A DNA stretch of 64,000 bases from Brachypterus glaber (lineage: Eukaryota > Arthropoda > Insecta > Coleoptera > Kateretidae): contig OY294045.1 of NCBI GenBank assembly GCA_958510825.1, positions 9,165,916 through 9,229,915 on the forward strand, written 5' to 3'. The notes under the pieces were generated by a model that saw nothing but the letters and a program-made list of their open reading frames with translations, was not told the origin of the DNA and searched no databases. Numbering within the stretch: the stretch's first letter is position 1; each line of letters opens with the position of its first letter. Shown here piece by piece: positions 11,449-22,460 of the stretch. A program made the translations under genes and the position numbers.

Positions 11449-12310
11449 TTTTTCTCCTTTTCTCTTCTGTCCGATATGCTTTTATCTTCTTAACGTTATA
11501 ATTTTTTAGAATAATCGTAACAATTGTTTTCTTTACCTAAAAGTTGACACATAACGTTTTGTATTAATATTTTTAAATTTTTTTGTCATTGTATTATATC
11601 CTCCATCAAATTTTATTTCTGACAATATTTCTAAAGAATATTTTTATTTTCGAAATAATCAAAGTATACATTTTTATAATACGGTTCCTGCACGTCACAC
11701 TTAATTTCGAATAGACGTCGTAAGCTTTGACTCGGTTGATTGGAAAGTGGAAAGAAAAGAATAAAACAAGCCATATAACATCATATACAACGTCAGGGAT
11801 TTTCTTCGATGATTACAATGTACAGGATGATCTATTTTAGATTTTCTGATAAAGGGTCGTCCATAAAATACGTCACACTTTTTTAAGTGATTTTAGGCCT
11901 TCCTTTATTAAAGATCTATATATAAGTATAACAAAAAATACATAGAATTATACTGGGCGAGGTTTAGTTCGATGGAGAGTATCTTTGCAGACAGCATCGC
12001 ATACTCCCGATCGACTATTAATAACAATAAAATTATATAAAAATATATTAAGCATAAAAATATACTCAATTTTTCTACACTGTACTATATGGTACACAGA
12101 AAAAAAGATTTCCTTGAACCAAGGACACGTGTTTTTCGATTTGTTCTATCTAGCGATCTTTTCTATACAACCTTGTGCAATTCTATAATGGACTGGATTA
12201 CGATATGAGATTGTTACCATACTCTAAATTTAAAAAGTAACATAAAAATATTTTGCTGGAAAATGACTGATTATTTTGATGATTTTATTGAACCATAGTA
12301 TATTATAATA
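11449..12310. other. No gene seen
   Basis: AT-rich. TACACAGAAAAAAAG near 12092 resembles the terminal motif of MITEs elsewhere in the window, but no partner end was found. No coding region is supported. Confidence 0.4.
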
Positions 12311-13035
12311 CAGAGCGGTCCAAAAGTCATCCCCCCCCTCTTAACTTTTGAACGAGTTTAGATATCGACTTCAAATTTAGAACTCTTAAATAAGACAACT
12401 TAAACTATCTTTAAGCATATATTTGATATTTTTAGCTCTTATAATGTGGGCACGGGGGCATGGGGCGACATTTTTTTAAATGGAAAGGTGGATCGTGTGA
12501 TACATCATTTTAAAGCTTATAAAATTCTCCATTTAACTGTATATTTTTTATATTTTTAAAACATTTTTTTTTGGGTTTAAATTGGGTTGAAAATGGGTAT
12601 TTTTGTCAAAACTTCTCTAAAAAGTCTAAACAATTTTTTAAAAATGCCTAATTTCATAATGAAAAAAAGTAAATTATACTTTTAAACTAATTTTAGTTGA
12701 CATAAATAAAAATTAACAAAAAAAAACTTATAAATTTATTTTTTTAGCACAAAAAACTGAAAAATCAAAACCTTAAAAAACATGTTTAAAAATTTTAAAA
12801 ATATATGGTTATATATAGAATTTTAAAGGCTTTAAAATGATGTGTCACACGACCTCCCTTTCCATTTAAAAAAATTTCCCCCCATGCCCCCCTGCTCACA
12901 TTTTAAGAGATAAAAGTATCAAATATATGCTTAAAGATAGTTTAAGTTGTCTTATTTAAGAGTTCTCTATTTGAAATCGATATCTCAACTCGTTCAAAAG
13001 TTAAGAGGGGGGGGGGTGACTTTTGGACCGCACTG
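12311..13035. mobile_element. Mariner-type MITE, 725 bp, TA target
   Basis: The ends are inverted: CAGAGCGGTCCAAAAGTCA on the left and TGACTTTTGGACCGCACTG on the right, each flanked by TA (12309-12310 and 13036-13037). The arms remain similar far inward (for example AACTCTTAAATAAGACAACT against its inverse), so the single strand can form a long hairpin. No transposase is present. Related copies are 22994-23705, 10560-10891 and, more distantly, 60501-61217. Confidence 0.8.
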
Positions 13036-13164
13036 TATAATAATTATATGTGTATTTGTTTTTTATACTTACTGTGTTAGATTTATTTTTATTTTTTTAG
13101 ATTTATTTTTATTTATTTTTTTTTTTGTTTTTTTTTATTTATTTTTTTTGTGTCAGATTTTTTC

Positions 13165-13572
13165 TTTTAAATTATTAATCCTTTGGAAAGGAGCGGCGTT
13201 TATAAACTGACCTGTTCCTGTGATAGCTTTTACATAGGCCGTAGTTATCGTAAAATCTGTATAAGAACCAACGAACACTTTCGTTTACTACGTGCAAATA
13301 ATGTTGATCTAGCAGGTCTTAACTATAAGTCCAACTTTGCCAACCATGTGCTGTGCAACAACCATGACTATGAAAATGAAGTAAGCGTTTTGCATATTTC
13401 GAGGAACGATAGAGTTACAGATCTGCTAGAACAATTTGCCATTTTGTACAACAAAAAGTTCCATGGGATAGGTTAGTTAATGAACAAATAGATTTTTTGA
13501 ATATTTATGTTTACAATAATGTTTTAAACGTTAGACCGGAGATTGTTGCCTGTCCCCTTACAGAGCATTAAT
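13165..13572 (+). pseudogene. GIY-YIG endonuclease domain of a PLE, frameshifted
   Basis: The frame shows SGVYKLTC, then CDSFYIGRSYRKICIRTNEH. This is the GIY-YIG core (GVY and YIG here) with the Cys pair and the Arg and His positions typical of PLE endonucleases, followed by SNFANHVLCNNH. In the PLE family this domain sits after the reverse transcriptase and nicks target DNA. The first frame ends at 13476. Shifting one base in the A-run at about 13452-13457 restores homologous-looking sequence (VPWDRLVNEQIDFLNIY) to a stop near 13572. The copy therefore has one frameshift and no N-terminal part. The apparent start codon is TTG and is not a real start. Family identification is confident; it cannot make a working protein. 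Confidence 0.8.
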
Positions 13573-14029
13573 CTTTGGAGTAAATATTTTTGTTTAAAAA
13601 CTTTTCCAAAAATTTTGTTCCCTTTTTGGTTTGTTTTTGAGTTTTTGATGTGAATTTGCTGCCACCTCTTCAATTTTATTCCAATTACCAAGTTAAATAT
13701 AAATTAATCTTTTTCCTTTTTTATGTTTATCTACCTTTTTTGCAATTTAAAGATAATTCCTTTAGTCTGTTTGAAGTATAGTTTGGATTATTTTATGATA
13801 GATGTCCCAGATTTTTATTCAATTTAAAATTTTAGATTTCATTAATTTATTTTATTTTAACTTATTGTAGTTTTCTTTTTGTTTAAATTTTTAAGATTTT
13901 ATAAAAATAATAGAGTTAAGGTCAGTATGACATTTCTAATAATGTGTACTCAAGTTATTTTGTTTATAAATTTAAAAAGTAAGTTTTTCTAAAAGGAATT
14001 GTACCATTTTCAACCTAATTTTTCATTAT

Positions 14030-14083
14030 TTGTAGCTTGAAAATGACTTTATGTGAAAAAAGTCGAAACAATTGTCGCTGTAA
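14030..14083 (+). ncRNA. Hammerhead-like fold with non-canonical core in a PLE 3' region
   Basis: Stem I is TTGTAGC (14030-14036) with GCTGTAA (14077-14083), seven pairs including two G-T. Stem II is GACTTT/AAAGTC (14045-14050, 14059-14064). GAA is 14065-14067. Stem III is ACA/TGT (14068-14070, 14073-14075), then C14076 gives a GUC site. The 5' core is TTGAAAA plus an extra T where CUGANGA is expected, so two invariant core positions differ. The fold is preserved but canonical activity is doubtful. Confidence 0.55.
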
Positions 14084-14164
14084 TGTTTGTTTAATAGACA
14101 ATAAATTTATATTTTGGAGAGATAACATTTTTTCTATGGTTTTTTTAAATTAATTAGTTATTAA

Positions 14165-14320
14165 GTTTTTTTTTTGTGGACTTGCGGAAGACTAGACTTT
14201 TTGGTGTATGGGACTTATGCAACTAATTTCAACAACTATTCTGTTTTTGTCCCCCGAAAAGAGCTGAGCGAGATCATTTTTGTGTATCTTGATGCATAAA
14301 TAAACGTCTTTATTATTATT
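14165..14320 (+). mobile_element. 3' end of a non-LTR retrotransposon
   Basis: It ends with AAATAAACGTCTTTATTATT and a TTA repeat, the same type of 3' terminus as at 33730-33897. No coding part remains. The call rests on the tail alone. Confidence 0.4.
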
Positions 14321-14344
14321 ATATTCTCTTGTTTCAGAACGGGT

Positions 14345-14846
14345 TTTTAAATGAAAATCCGCGCTGTTCATTCAAGGACATTCACTAGCCTTGCAACTAG
14401 AGAATTTTGCCCCAAACTTTTTTATGTGCAGATTTTTTTATTTATTTTTTTTTTTCAATAAAATATGATTCTTTAGTTAAAAACACACCAAAACGGAGAT
14501 ACTCTTTAAAAACACCGTCGGACCTATAGGCATTTTTAAGAAAATTTAATACTGCAGGGCGATTCTACATTTAAAAAAATCCTGTACACAAATATCCACA
14601 AATCGTTTGTAAGAGAGCTACAGTTTCTTAAAAAGAGTTAGTCCTTAATTTAGAGGCCGCAGTACTCGAACCTAGTTGTAGCTTTTTTTTTAACAGTTTT
14701 TAGTGTAGAATCGCCCTGTCGCGTCATGACATATTGAAATTTTTAATTGTGCATTTCCAGACCAACATTTAAAGGAACTTTTTGTTATATTCTTTAATGT
14801 AGATTCAGCCCTTAAAATTCTCGAATCCATTTCTGAATAACCCTGT
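14345..14846. mobile_element. Decayed MITE of the CAGGGTGTAAC family
   Basis: Internal blocks such as GCCCCAAACTTTTTTATGTG, GGCGATTCTACATT with its inverse TGTAGAATCGCC, and the right end AACCCTGTATA match the elements at 42374-43105 and 43410-49010. The left end is not clear. Confidence 0.5.
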
Positions 14847-15225
14847 ATATTGATATAATATAATTTATTATAATGTAGCAGTATTCCAATTTTCTGCTCG
14901 TGTAGAATATAACGTACGACATCATATCACACGTCGCGACGCGACGCATGATATGACATAAAATTTATGAGATGTTTCAGGTCGCGAACATGTGTTTTAA
15001 ACAATCAGTTGTGCATTAGTCAATTACATTTCACACGTTTTGTAATAAATTCAGCACAAGTTTTGCATTTTGAAGTTTACACTGTAAAAATTGGGTTTAA
15101 TTTTATATTTTATATTTAAAATTATACACTCTACACTCTCTTGTCCGTCAATCTTTCAGTAGTATTAACTATAACAATTAAAGCAAATTCACCATGTCAG
15201 AATGTGAATTTACAATATTTATTAA
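14847..15225. other. No gene seen
   Basis: AT-rich. A short GC-rich palindrome, CACGTCGCGACGCG, lies near 14931. Nothing further is supported. Confidence 0.4.
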
Positions 15226-16186
15226 TATTTATTTCTTGTTTTTCTTGGGTATTAGGCACATAAAGACATAAGTTTCTTTAGTAGTTAATTACTTTAATTC
15301 TAACGTTTCGCTCAACTTGAGCTTCTTCAGAGAACAGGGACTATAACAATTAAAATACACGATAAGAGTTTTATAAATACACTAATGATTAAAACAATTT
15401 TGCTGAGATAAGCAAAATTGAACAAAAAATTACAAATGAGAACAATCTAAGAAAAACTTACCATCACAAGGACAGGAGGACCACTTCATACAGAGATTTT
15501 TTTCACTGAATGCATATTTTGACAAACTGCATTGGTTAAAGCATAATACTTGTATTTATAAACACTTTTACAAGTTTAAAATAATTTTTCTGGATTTTAC
15601 ACATGGCCAAATTTTTAGGTTATAATTCTAGGGAGTTTATTTCTTTCACAAAACAGGTGGTACAAAAACCGCGAAATTTAAATCTACAATTTTTTGGTAA
15701 TTTTTTTACTGGAATTGAAAAATTGTAGATTTAAATTTCGCGGTTTTTGTACCACCTGTTTTGTGAAAGAAATAAACTCCCTAGAATTATAACCTAAAAA
15801 TTTGGCCATGTGTAAAATCCGGCAAAATTATTTTAAACTTGTAAAAGTGTTTATAAATACAAGTATTATGCTTTAACCAATGCAGTTTGTCAAAATATGC
15901 ATTCAGTGAAAAAAATCTCTGTATGAAGTGGTCCTCCTGTCCTTGTGATGGTAAGTTTTTCTTAGATTGTTCTCATTTGTAATTTTTTGTTCAATTTTGC
16001 TTATCTCAGCAAAATTGTTTTAATCATTAGTGTATTTATAAAACTCTTATCGTGTATTTTAATTGTTATAGTCCCTGTTCTCTGAAGAAGCTCAAGTTGA
16101 GCGAAACGTTAGAATTAAAGTAATTAACTACTAAAGAAACTTATGTCTTTATGTGCCTAATACCCAAGAAAAACAAGAAATAAATA
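15226..16186. mobile_element. 961-bp near-perfect palindrome with a hammerhead-like motif in each arm
   Basis: Paired coordinates sum to about 31412 along the whole length, so the centre is at 15706 with a loop of about 20 bases. The arms are almost identical by eye. Each contains CTGAAGA, a GCTCA/TGAGC stem and GAAACGTTAGAA (right arm 16082-16113; left arm as complement at 15299-15330). The layout matches the other inverted hammerhead cassettes here and suggests a head-to-head dimer of PLE terminal sequence. No protein remains. Confidence 0.75.
16082..16113 (+). ncRNA. Degenerate hammerhead-like motif in palindrome right arm
   Basis: CTGAAGA (16082-16088), one extra A, stem GCTCA/TGAGC (16090-16094, 16098-16102), then GAAAC. 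I could not place a stem III with a following UH cleavage site, so it is a relic or a variant. The mirror copy is at 15330-15299. Confidence 0.4.
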
Positions 16187-16579
16187 AATAAAAAAAGCAC
16201 AAGAAATACCAAAATAAATATTTATTAATTTAACCTCAATATTACTCGGTTCAGTAAAATCTCAGCTTTTTTCCTGTCGGTACAATAATTTTGCATTAAA
16301 ATTCATGCATGTGGTCCAAAAACCCGGCACTTTTACAGACAGTCCCGGAAATTACCATAAATATAGCTTAAATTCTACAAAAAAAAAGGAAAATTAGCAA
16401 AATACAAATTCACATTTTTACAGATAACAGTGAATTTACAGTACTGATTTAAACTTACGACTTTCTTTGCTGGTAACATATGACCTACTTTATTTGCTGT
16501 AAAATTACTATATTTTCATTTACAGTGTATGCAAAACGGTTTATAAACATATAAATTATTGTATATATGTACATATAAA
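16187..16579. other. No gene seen
   Basis: AT-rich sequence between the palindrome and a SINE-interrupted repeat. Confidence 0.4.
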
Positions 16580-17126
16580 TTATTTTATCCAATACATACA
16601 GATAATGGGAGATTAGCTCAGCGGTCTAAGGCATCGATATAGCATTGACACTGAGCTAATGATCGTGAGTTCAAACCTCACTGGCGCCGATTGCCTTTTT
16701 CAGTTAATTAATAATTGAAATTTGGCGAAGGCGTACTCCCTAGATATATTGGTTTGAAAGTCAAATAAAGCCGGGGGTTCCCTCTACTACTAGCCCACAC
16801 AAGTCCTGGACTTAGGGGATGCTTAATTAAGTAAAATAGTACGAGGTTAAAAATAAACATAAAAAAATGAGACAATTACCAGCTTTATTTTAAATAGATA
16901 AACTCAATAATATCCCCCGCGTGACTTTTACTTTATTGAGTGGATAATTATTTATTTTACCCACTCAACTGTCACTTGTCAAAATATTTTCTTGTAAATG
17001 TCATTAAAATATTTAATAAAAATATGAATTCCTAAGCTATTTATTGGATAAAACATGCTTGACGCCTCGCAGGTTAATTTTCTCATGGGCAATATCTTAC
17101 TTTACCCACTAGTACCATAAATAAAT
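16580..17126 (-). repeat. Dispersed repeat, copy 2, interrupted by a SINE
   Basis: 16580-16607 and 16870-17126 together align with the inverse of 5183-5515. The break coincides exactly with the SINE at 16608-16865. Copy 1 has uninterrupted GACAATTACCAG...CATACAGATAATG sequence (as inverse) across this point. Confidence 0.75.
16608..16865 (+). mobile_element. tRNA-derived SINE family 1, full copy
   Basis: The head GGAGATTAGCTCAGCGGTCT and the B-box-like TGAGTTCAAACCTCACTGG mark a tRNA origin. The body carries CCTTTTTCAGTTAATTAATA, then CTACTACTAGCCCACACAAG, then TAGTACGAGGTTAAA and an A-rich tail. AATG precedes the element (16604-16607) and follows it (16866-16869), a likely short target duplication. 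Comparison with 5183-5515 fixes both ends. Confidence 0.85.
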
Positions 17127-18685
17127 ATTACCCATGACCTGTAGAAAAATTAGCCATGATTCTGAATGTAAATATAATTTAATGCAGATGCATATGAAAT
17201 TTTACCATTTTATATATATTATTCATACAAAGCTGTATAATTATATGTTAAGTTGTAAAATTACATGCAAAGTTTTAAAGTTTCATATAAAATCTAGAAA
17301 TTTTTACATGTATCTGCAATGAATTACATTTACATGTAAAATCATGTGTACTTATATATTTACTTTTTACAGTGTGAGCTCACGTTACCAGTAATTTTAT
17401 ATGTAAAATTACATATTAATTTATGTAATTTTGCATATAGCAATTTTATTAAAATTTAAAAACTTTTAAAATCTCATTTAAATCACGACCTTTCTGTAAA
17501 CAATCAGTTCATAAGATGTTTTTCTATTGTATGTAATTAGTCACAAAAAAATTGATTTTTATTCAAGTTTTATAAATTTTTCATTTAGGTCTTTTTTTGG
17601 TTCTATTTCCGATTTTTTTTTATTATTAAGTGTTTATTTTAATTTAGTTAGTATTAATATTATTGTACTCTTTATTACATTTTACATTTTTACATTTACC
17701 TAAAGTTTATTTTTTTAAGGCATAGTTATTTTAAATTTGCCGCTAAATACTCCACAAAGTCCGATTTACACTGAAGCATGTGGCTTGTTTTGAATGTCAA
17801 CATAACCAAAATTTATAATTTTTGTTTACTTACCTACTTTGTTTTTATGATGTTTTAATGTAAAAAAAGAGAATTGATAAAGCTGTTGCTAAAAACACTT
17901 TTGTATTCCTATAGAAACAAAATTTGCTTATAAAATCGCTTTTATTCCAATAATTTAGAGGAATAAACCATTGTTTTGTTCTCGTTAATGGCACGTCAAC
18001 GTTTTACGGTTGTGTAAATTGGGCCTAGTCATTTCGCTTACGACGCATGCGTATCTTACGTTGCTATGGTAATTTCGAGATTGTTTACAAGCGGGAAGGT
18101 TTAAAATAACTATACCTTAAAAAAATAAACTTTAGGTGTCTTGAATATTATTGCAAACTGTGAATTGTAATGCTAATAAATGAATAAAATAATAAGTATA
18201 TAAGTACATGTATAAGTACTTTTATAAAAAATTACGTAAAAAATGTGTATAACTTTATGTAATATTACAAAACAATACCTGCATATAAATCTAGAATTTA
18301 TATAAATTAAATTTATTTATACGTAATATTATTTTAAAGTTGTATTTATCAATTAATAGATAGTAATTATTTCTATTGTTCACGATAATTTGAGAATATT
18401 TTAAGCTAAAATATGATCATAGGTCTCTTCGAAATAAAAGAATAGGAAAGATGTTTTTAGTAGCAGTATTTTTTTACTTTTCTTGACCATAAAGTTGGTT
18501 GCCTTCAGAGCAATTATTTTAAACTTTTAATTTAATGAGATTTATTTATAGTATCTTATTTCCAAGTTTATCTATCTAAACAATATCATATTGCATTTTA
18601 ACATTTATATATTACAAAGAATCATATTTCTAAACATCTAAAAAATAAAAGAAATTGCTAATTACGTAAGATTTGCGTAAAATAA
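17127..18685. other. No gene seen; ATG-rich low-complexity and a CpG cluster
   Basis: 17130-17450 is rich in ACATGTAAA/TTACATGTA-type words. 17990-18075 has a GC- and CpG-rich cluster (TCGCTTACGACGCATGCG) unlike its surroundings. No coding region is supported. Confidence 0.4.
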
Positions 18686-20274
18686 CACTAGGCAACACGG
18701 TTTCTTGCCCCGATTGGAGTTTTTTTAACTAATTTTGGGTCGCTGAAACCGAATCTGGCCTCAGAATATTTCCATTACCTAAGTTTTCTGAGAAAAATAA
18801 GATAAAAATGTTAAAAAATCATTATTTTATCCCTCTTTTGTTCTAAAATCATGGGAGATAAAAATATTCCAAGGACAAATTTGGATTCGGCGACTCAATA
18901 TTAGTTAAAAAATACCCAACTTAAAACATAGAAACTTTAAATTCATAGGTAGAATAAATAGGGATATTATGAAAAAAAAAATAATAAAAAAAATGGATAA
19001 TGTGACAAAACTAAGTAGGGGTGGAGGGTAAGAAGAAGGGTGCATAAGGGGACAAGCTTATCGCCACGAACTCATACTAAAAATTGTCAAAAATCATTAC
19101 TAGGGGGTCAAAAATGAACTAAAAAAATGTTACGTATTATGGTTCTTATGTAATAAAGTAACATTTTTATGATGTAGAACCATTAAAAAAACAAAAAAAA
19201 ATACACAATATTTAGTTTTATAAATTATTTTTAAATTGGCATAATTGCATGTACTAAAATTTAAAAAATAAGACGTGCTGAATTTTTTTTAAGGTCAAAT
19301 TTAGATTCTGCGCCTTTAAATTGTTAAGAAAAATATATTTTTTGGGCTCGGGAAAAAAGTTTACACCGTGTACTTTAATTTTATATATTTTTCATTTATT
19401 TACTTTTTAGGAACAAACTAAGCAAAATAAAAAAATATTTGTATAAATATTTTTGTAGAGAATTTATAATCTACAAATTAAGTTCTATAAAGTTTTTTAA
19501 AAAATTTGATAGTTTTGCCACAAATGAGCAATTAAGTAAACTCTGCACTTTCATTTTAACGTTTTTTATTTTTTTTTCGCGGACTTACTCTGACAGTAGG
19601 TTCTTGACATTGTAATCGGGTGGTTTTTCCCCTACGTTTTGGGGATTGGGTTCTTGCAAGGAAACCAGAGAAATACGGCTTATGGTGGTTTATTATCAAC
19701 ACTATACATAAATAACAAAAATTAACAAACGGATTTTTTAAAAGGTAGATTGTACAAATATATAAATAAATAAAATGTATTATAAAATGAGTTAAGAAAG
19801 CCATAAAGCGAAAAGAACTTACCTACTCCGGGGAGGGTTGCACTTAAGATTTTAAGTCTGCCTTTACCGTTTGGCAGTAGTACTAATAATGCGCGAAATT
19901 GCTTTCTTTAGGTTCAACACAACGCTGCGCCGAAATGGTGCGCCTTTTACGATCCGCTGAAGCGGACGTTAGTGATAACAAGATAAGGAATGGATTAAAA
20001 AAATAGAATAAATATTTATACTAAGAAGAGCTCTTTACAACATAGATTTTTGAATTCCTCGTATTTTTTTTAATATACACTAAAATTTTCAAAATTCTAC
20101 TCTTTTTTTAAAGATCTTGAAAAAAAACGTCATTATTACCTGAACTTATATCTCAAAAATTTTAGGTGCTGGAATTTTTCTAAGGTCATATTCGGATTCT
20201 ACGCCCTCGAATTAGTAAGAAAAATTTACTTTACGATCGGGGCAAAAAAAAAAGTTGCGATTTGTTGCCTAGTG
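18686..20274. mobile_element. DNA transposon relic, 1.59 kb, CACTAGGCAACA ends, TAA target
   Basis: The left end CACTAGGCAACA, then TTGCCCCGAT, is mirrored by ATCGGGGCAA, then TGTTGCCTAGTG on the right. Both are flanked by TAA (18683-18685, 20275-20277). A 3-bp TWA target duplication is typical of PIF/Harbinger. Further inverted similarity lies inside (GGTCAAATTTAGATTC-like blocks). A short - strand open frame at 19556-19804 shows no known motif. Superfamily tentative. Confidence 0.65.
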
Positions 20275-20317
20275 TAATACAGGCCGACAGAAAATTAAAA
20301 AAGTCAATTACTCTTAA

Positions 20318-20470
20318 CCATTTCCGCTCCATTGTATCCACGTATGGATATTTGTAGGTATAGCAAAATATACCACAATATCCACAGTTGGATATTCGTA
20401 TACGGGATTTTCCATATACATTTTTATCTGGAGTACCTGTATCTTGAAAAACCGGCTGGAGCGGAAGGGG
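20318..20470. mobile_element. Tiny TTAA-flanked MITE, 153 bp
   Basis: The ends CCATTTCCGCTCCA and TGGAGCGGAAGGGG are inverted, and TTAA flanks both sides (20314-20317, 20471-20474). The inside holds several GGATATT/AATATCC words in alternating orientation. This is consistent with piggyBac-type mobilisation. Confidence 0.7.
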
Positions 20471-20474
20471 TTAA

Positions 20475-21411
20475 TCAGATTTTTCGTACGTATTTTTGTG
20501 TGCTAACAACGAATTTGACAGTGAAAAAGATCGCTAAGCCCATAACTTTTAGAAAAAAACTGCAAACAAGAATACTGGACGACCATATCTCGAGATCTTC
20601 AAAGTGTCATAGCTCGTCAGGGTTGCCAAAAAAACACTTTCTTTACAAAAGACCAGGCCACTGGTCAAAACATAGTTTAAGCCGGTCGAAACTGGTTTAA
20701 ACCGATCAAAACTGTCAAAACATTTTTTTATTTTCTTTTTTCAATATTATTTTGTTGGCAGCAGTATTTTTTTATATTTCTATTTATTTTAGTTTAAAAT
20801 ATTTTGATTTCGACCACTTTAGTGGTTTAAACCAAAAAGTTTAATTTCGACCAGGCCGGTTTAAACCACCTGGTTAAAACCACACTGGTTTCTTCCAACC
20901 AAACCTATAGCTCGTAAACTATTGAATTTTGAGAGTTGTTCAGAAAGTCGAGAAATAATAAGAGATATCCAAAATTTAACCATTAAGGAAATGCACCAGC
21001 GACAATAAGAAATTATGTTATGCCGAATATTAATCATTTTATTAAAGATCAAAATTTCAAAATTGAATACAATGTAATAATTTTGGTATCTGTCAACAAA
21101 ATAAATTTTTAATAAAGCCAACCGCTTGACTAATCATCATAATTTTATCTAGAATGATGACGGAATTATGAAATATTTAATAGATTTTCAACAAACTAAA
21201 ATATATATCTACAGTTGTCACTGTTATGAGTTTAAATGCAGTTCAATAATTTTACATATCGGCGACATAATTTCAAAATCATGAAAGTTATTGTTAGAAA
21301 TAAACGACTACTCTTTTAACACAATAAAACAGTATTTATAACCAGGGCTCCTGGTCCCATGGTCCAGAGACTAAAGGTCTACCCACAAGGCGTTTTCGTT
21401 AAAACATTGGA
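20475..21411. other. No gene seen; GGTTTAAACC-rich patch
   Basis: 20655-20890 contains several GGTTTAAACC-like palindromic words around CGAAACTGGTTTAAACCGATC. It may be the core of a decayed inverted repeat. No coding region is supported. Confidence 0.35.
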
Positions 21412-21551
21412 ATGCCCTTAGGCTTGCATAAAAACATAGTACATAACAATGCGATGCCGTGATTGGCTTGATGTGCCGCCATGTATCTTGTAAGCCAATC
21501 ACGGGCATCGCATTCTTATGTTTTATGTTCTTATGCAAGCTTCTGGATAGG
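21412..21551. mobile_element. GGCCTATCCAGA-family MITE, copy A
   Basis: It carries AATGCGATGCCGTGATTGGC with its inverse GCCAATCACG, then GCATCGCATT, and ends AAGCTTCTGGATAGGCC before TTAA. Other copies are 22350-22460, 32957-33086 and 62940-63092. It has no protein and forms a hairpin. Confidence 0.7.
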
Positions 21552-22349
21552 CCTTAAAGTCAGCATTTCGTTCAAAAGTTAAATAAAATTTTCCAGGTTG
21601 CATTTTACGCTTTAGATTAGTCGGAAAAACTGTTTTCGAGCGGCAAAAACATATTTTCAATTATCCTTTTGGCCAACATTGTTTATTTTGATTTTGATTG
21701 ATGATATTAGATCTGTTTATCTAAAAATAAATAAATTATTGCGATTCTTATGTGCTGAGATGATTTATTAAGAAATATCATTTGATAAATGAATTCTCTG
21801 CCCATAAAATGCAGTTTTTGTATTGTTCATTTGTTATTTTATTCATTTACTTTAACTAAAATGATATCAAGCGCACTGTTTACCAGATTATTATAAATAA
21901 TAAAAAAAAAATTAACTACTACCTTTAGAACATACCATTATTTATCATGTTTTCAGACTGTGAAATCAATTTTCTTCACCTATAGCAATAATAATTTTTT
22001 CTCTCCTAAAGTCTGTCCAATTATGCAAGATAGTAGTTTAAAATTCCCGCGATTTTTAAGCTACATCATTGGTTAAAAACTCGTACCTTTTAACATATAA
22101 AATATTGTGACAGTTTTTGTCTATGACAATGATTGACGGTCGTTAAAGCTAATAAAAGAAGAGAAAGTTACATAATAAAATGGTTATACTTAATGTTATT
22201 TTGTATGGTATTGAAAAGTACCTTTTTCAATTTTTAGTTTATTCTTCATACACTCACACTAAATTAGCATATTCTACATATTGTACAAACGTAAATTATA
22301 TTGAACACAAGGAAAACGTCAAATTTTTAGGTTACAATTACAACTTAAG

Positions 22350-22460
22350 GCCTATCCAGAGGCTCTCATAACAACCGTTACAAGATACATGACGACACAT
22401 CAAGCCAATCCTGGCATCGCATTCTTATGTACTATGCTTGTTATGCGAGTCTTTAGATGG
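22350..22460. mobile_element. GGCCTATCCAGA-family MITE, copy B
   Basis: It starts GGCCTATCCAGAGGCTCTCA after TTAA and contains CATCAAGCCAATC, then GGCATCGCATTCTTATG. The right end is degraded (GATGGGC). Confidence 0.6.

Larger units (their letters stand above)
13165..14150 (+). mobile_element. 5'-truncated Penelope-like element (PLE)
   Basis: A GIY-YIG endonuclease reading frame is followed by about 580 bases of 3' non-coding sequence that contains a hammerhead-like fold (14030-14083). The same 3' segment is repeated head-to-head at 53550-53870. The reverse transcriptase that should precede the endonuclease is absent. Confidence 0.75.

Noticed and set aside
16608..16690. tRNA-Leu-like gene with an intron
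   Set aside because: The same head is joined to one SINE body at several loci, and an empty site exists at 5183-5515.
19556..19804. 82-codon frame with a basic tail inside the TAA-flanked element
   Set aside because: Low-complexity hydrophobic start and no transposase motif; kept only as a note under the element.
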